A stretch of 14,911 nucleotides of DNA from DATIRA01 sp964553405 (lineage in GTDB: Bacteria; Pseudomonadota; Gammaproteobacteria; Steroidobacterales; Steroidobacteraceae), in the NCBI GenBank assembly GCA_964553405.1, contig CAZKLS010000067.1, positions 1 to 14,911 on the forward strand, read 5' to 3'. The notes beneath the pieces are model-generated. The model was given only the letters and a program-made list of their open reading frames with translations, was not told the DNA's origin and searched no databases. Of the stretch, positions 13,638-14,911 are shown in pieces (the stretch's first letter is position 1; every line of letters starts with the position of its first letter). A program made the translations under genes and the position numbers.

Positions 13638-14911
13638 TTGAACACGAGGACCGCAACGCTGGTGCTTGGCCCGGTGGCCGGGGCCCTGCTCGGCCTCGCG
13701 CTCGCGGCGGCGGGACTCGATCCGAAGATCTGCTGGACCGCGGCGATCACGTTGACGACCGCAGTGTGGTGGGTGTTCGAGAGCATCCCGATCCCCGCAG
13801 CCTCGCTGCTGCCGTTCGCCGCCTTCCCGCTCGCGGGCGTGCTGACGCACCAGCAGGCGGCAGCGGCGCTCGGCAACACGGTGATCCTGCTGCTGATGGC
13901 GGCCTTCATGCTCTCGAAGGCGATCGAGAAGTCCGGGCTGCACGAGCGCTTCGCGCTCGGCATGATCCGGCTGGTGGGCGGCAACGGCGGCGCGCGGCTG
14001 GTGCTGGCATTCATGCTGACGGCGGCGCTGATCTCGATGTGGATCTCGAACTCCGCCACGGCGCTGATGCTGACGCCGATGGCGCTGGCGCTGCTGCGTC
14101 GCAGCCGCGATCCGCGCCTTGCGACGCCGCTGCTGCTCGGCATCGCCTATGGCGCGTCGATCGGTGGGACCGGGACGCTGATCGGCACGCCGCCCAATGT
14201 CATATTCGCCGGGGTCTTCGAGCAGGCGACCGGCTCGGAGTACGGATTCCTGCGCTGGATGCAGACCGGGCTCGTCGTCGTGGCGCTGGCGATACCGGCC
14301 GCGGCGGCCTGGCTCACGCGCGGGCTGCGCAACGCCGAACCGCTCGAGATCATGCGGGCCGGTGATTGGCGCAGCCCCGAGAGTCGCGTGCTGGTGGTTT
14401 TCGGCCTGACGATCCTCGCCTGGATCACGCGCTCCGACCCCTATGGCGGCTGGTCCGCGGCGCTGGGCATCACCGGCGCCGCGGACTCCACCGTGGCGCT
14501 GGCGGCCGTCGTCGTCATGTTCCTGGTGCCGGACGGCGAACGGGGACGGCTGCTCGACTGGGAGACGGCCGTGCACATTCCCTGGGGCATGCTGCTGCTG
14601 TTCGCCGGCGGCATATGCATCGCCACCGCGTTCACCGAGAGCGGGCTCGCGCAGCTGATCGGCAACGGACTCGCCGGTCTGTCGGTCCTGCCGCCTTTCC
14701 TGCTGGTGCTGGCGATCTGCGTCAGCGTGACCTTCCTGACCGAGATCACCTCCAACACGGCCACGGCGACGCTGCTGATGCCGGTGCTGGCCGCTGCAGC
14801 GGTCGGAGTCGAGGTGCCGCCGCAACTGCTGATGATTCCCGCTGCCATTTCCGCTTCCTGCGCCTTCATGCTGCCGGTCGCCACCGCGCCGAACGCGATC
14901 GTCTACGCGAC
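13638..14911 (+). CDS. DASS/SLC13-family sodium-coupled anion or dicarboxylate transporter; cut by right edge
   Basis: An inner-membrane transporter of the divalent-anion:Na+ symporter family, with many hydrophobic segments over 424 visible residues. The two repeat signatures are clear: SNSAT (137-141) with GTPPNVIF (183-190) in the first half, and TSNTATATLLMP (371-382) with ATAPNAIVYA (415-424) in the second. These Ser-Asn-Thr and Pro-Asn motifs bind sodium and substrate in this family. Substrate (dicarboxylate, sulfate or another anion) cannot be told. The start is a TTG at 13638 with GAGG 5 nt upstream; the only nearby ATG (13627) is out of frame and stops after four codons. The open frame reaches the right edge near the expected C-terminus. 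Divergent from the macro-domain gene. Confidence 0.92.
   Translation, partial: MNTRTATLVLGPVAGALLGLALAAAGLDPKICWTAAITLTTAVWWVFESIPIPAASLLPFAAFPLAGVLTHQQAAAALGNTVILLLMAAFMLSKAIEKSGLHERFALGMIRLVGGNGGARLVLAFMLTAALISMWISNSATALMLTPMALALLRRSRDPRLATPLLLGIAYGASIGGTGTLIGTPPNVIFAGVFEQATGSEYGFLRWMQTGLVVVALAIPAAAAWLTRGLRNAEPLEIMRAGDWRSPESRVLVVFGLTILAWITRSDPYGGWSAALGITGAADSTVALAAVVVMFLVPDGERGRLLDWETAVHIPWGMLLLFAGGICIATAFTESGLAQLIGNGLAGLSVLPPFLLVLAICVSVTFLTEITSNTATATLLMPVLAAAAVGVEVPPQLLMIPAAISASCAFMLPVATAPNAIVYA

Noticed and set aside
13608..14825. Minus-strand open frame of 405 codons across the transporter
   Set aside because: The translation is a low-complexity Arg/Gln/His-rich string; the plus strand codes for a DASS transporter with both SNT and PN motifs.

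Overview
The window is high-GC, densely coded DNA (almost every base lies in a gene) from a proteobacterium. A gammaproteobacterium is my best guess, inferred from GC content, protein character and the formate dehydrogenase accessory set; the sequence alone does not fix the genus. There are no RNA genes, insertion sequences, CRISPR arrays or origins that I can see.

Layout. (1) 1-5266, minus strand: a respiratory (Tat-exported, molybdenum/Fe-S) formate dehydrogenase locus. Read 5'->3' on the minus strand it runs DUF3305 protein, DUF3306 protein, a 555-residue multi-cluster ferredoxin, a TorD-family chaperone, a 69-residue Tat-leader peptide, then the catalytic subunit FdhA, which is cut by the left edge. 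The beta and gamma subunits would be expected beyond that edge. (2) 5464-6405, plus strand, divergent from the operon: a one-component regulator with an excisionase-type HTH and a periplasmic-binding-protein-like sensor domain. (3) 6410-8068, minus strand: a sigma-54 enhancer-binding protein (EBP) and, after it, a 73-residue DUF6494 protein. (4) 8248-10765, plus strand: molybdenum cofactor genes mobA, moeA and a moaB/mog gene. (5) 10797-12964, plus strand: a six-Asp-box beta-propeller protein, a YqeC-like protein and a MoaD/ThiS-like protein ending in Gly-Gly. (6) 13023-13538, minus strand: a macro-domain ADP-ribose hydrolase; and 13638-right edge, plus strand: a DASS/SLC13 transporter, cut by the window.

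How it fits together. mobA/moeA/moaB would supply and mature the bis-MGD cofactor that FdhA needs; the TorD-like chaperone would hold apo-FdhA until cofactor loading and Tat export. The best regulatory signal is a well-spaced -24/-12 sigma-54 promoter candidate directly upstream of the torD-like gene. A palindrome GACA-N3-TGTC lies about 100 bp upstream of its predicted start point, and two more copies lie in the intergenic region in front of the EBP gene and mobA. This suggests that the local EBP, whose receiver domain has lost its phospho-acceptor Asp and conserved Lys, directly controls formate dehydrogenase and itself and/or mobA. The catalytic subunit uses Cys, not selenocysteine, yet a YqeC-family gene (a family annotated as selenium-cofactor related) sits in the same cluster beside a beta-propeller and an orphan MoaD/ThiS protein. 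That trio is the least explained part of the window.

No gene-free stretch exceeds 200 bp. The main intergenic regions are 2439-2584, 5267-5463, 8069-8247 and 13539-13637.
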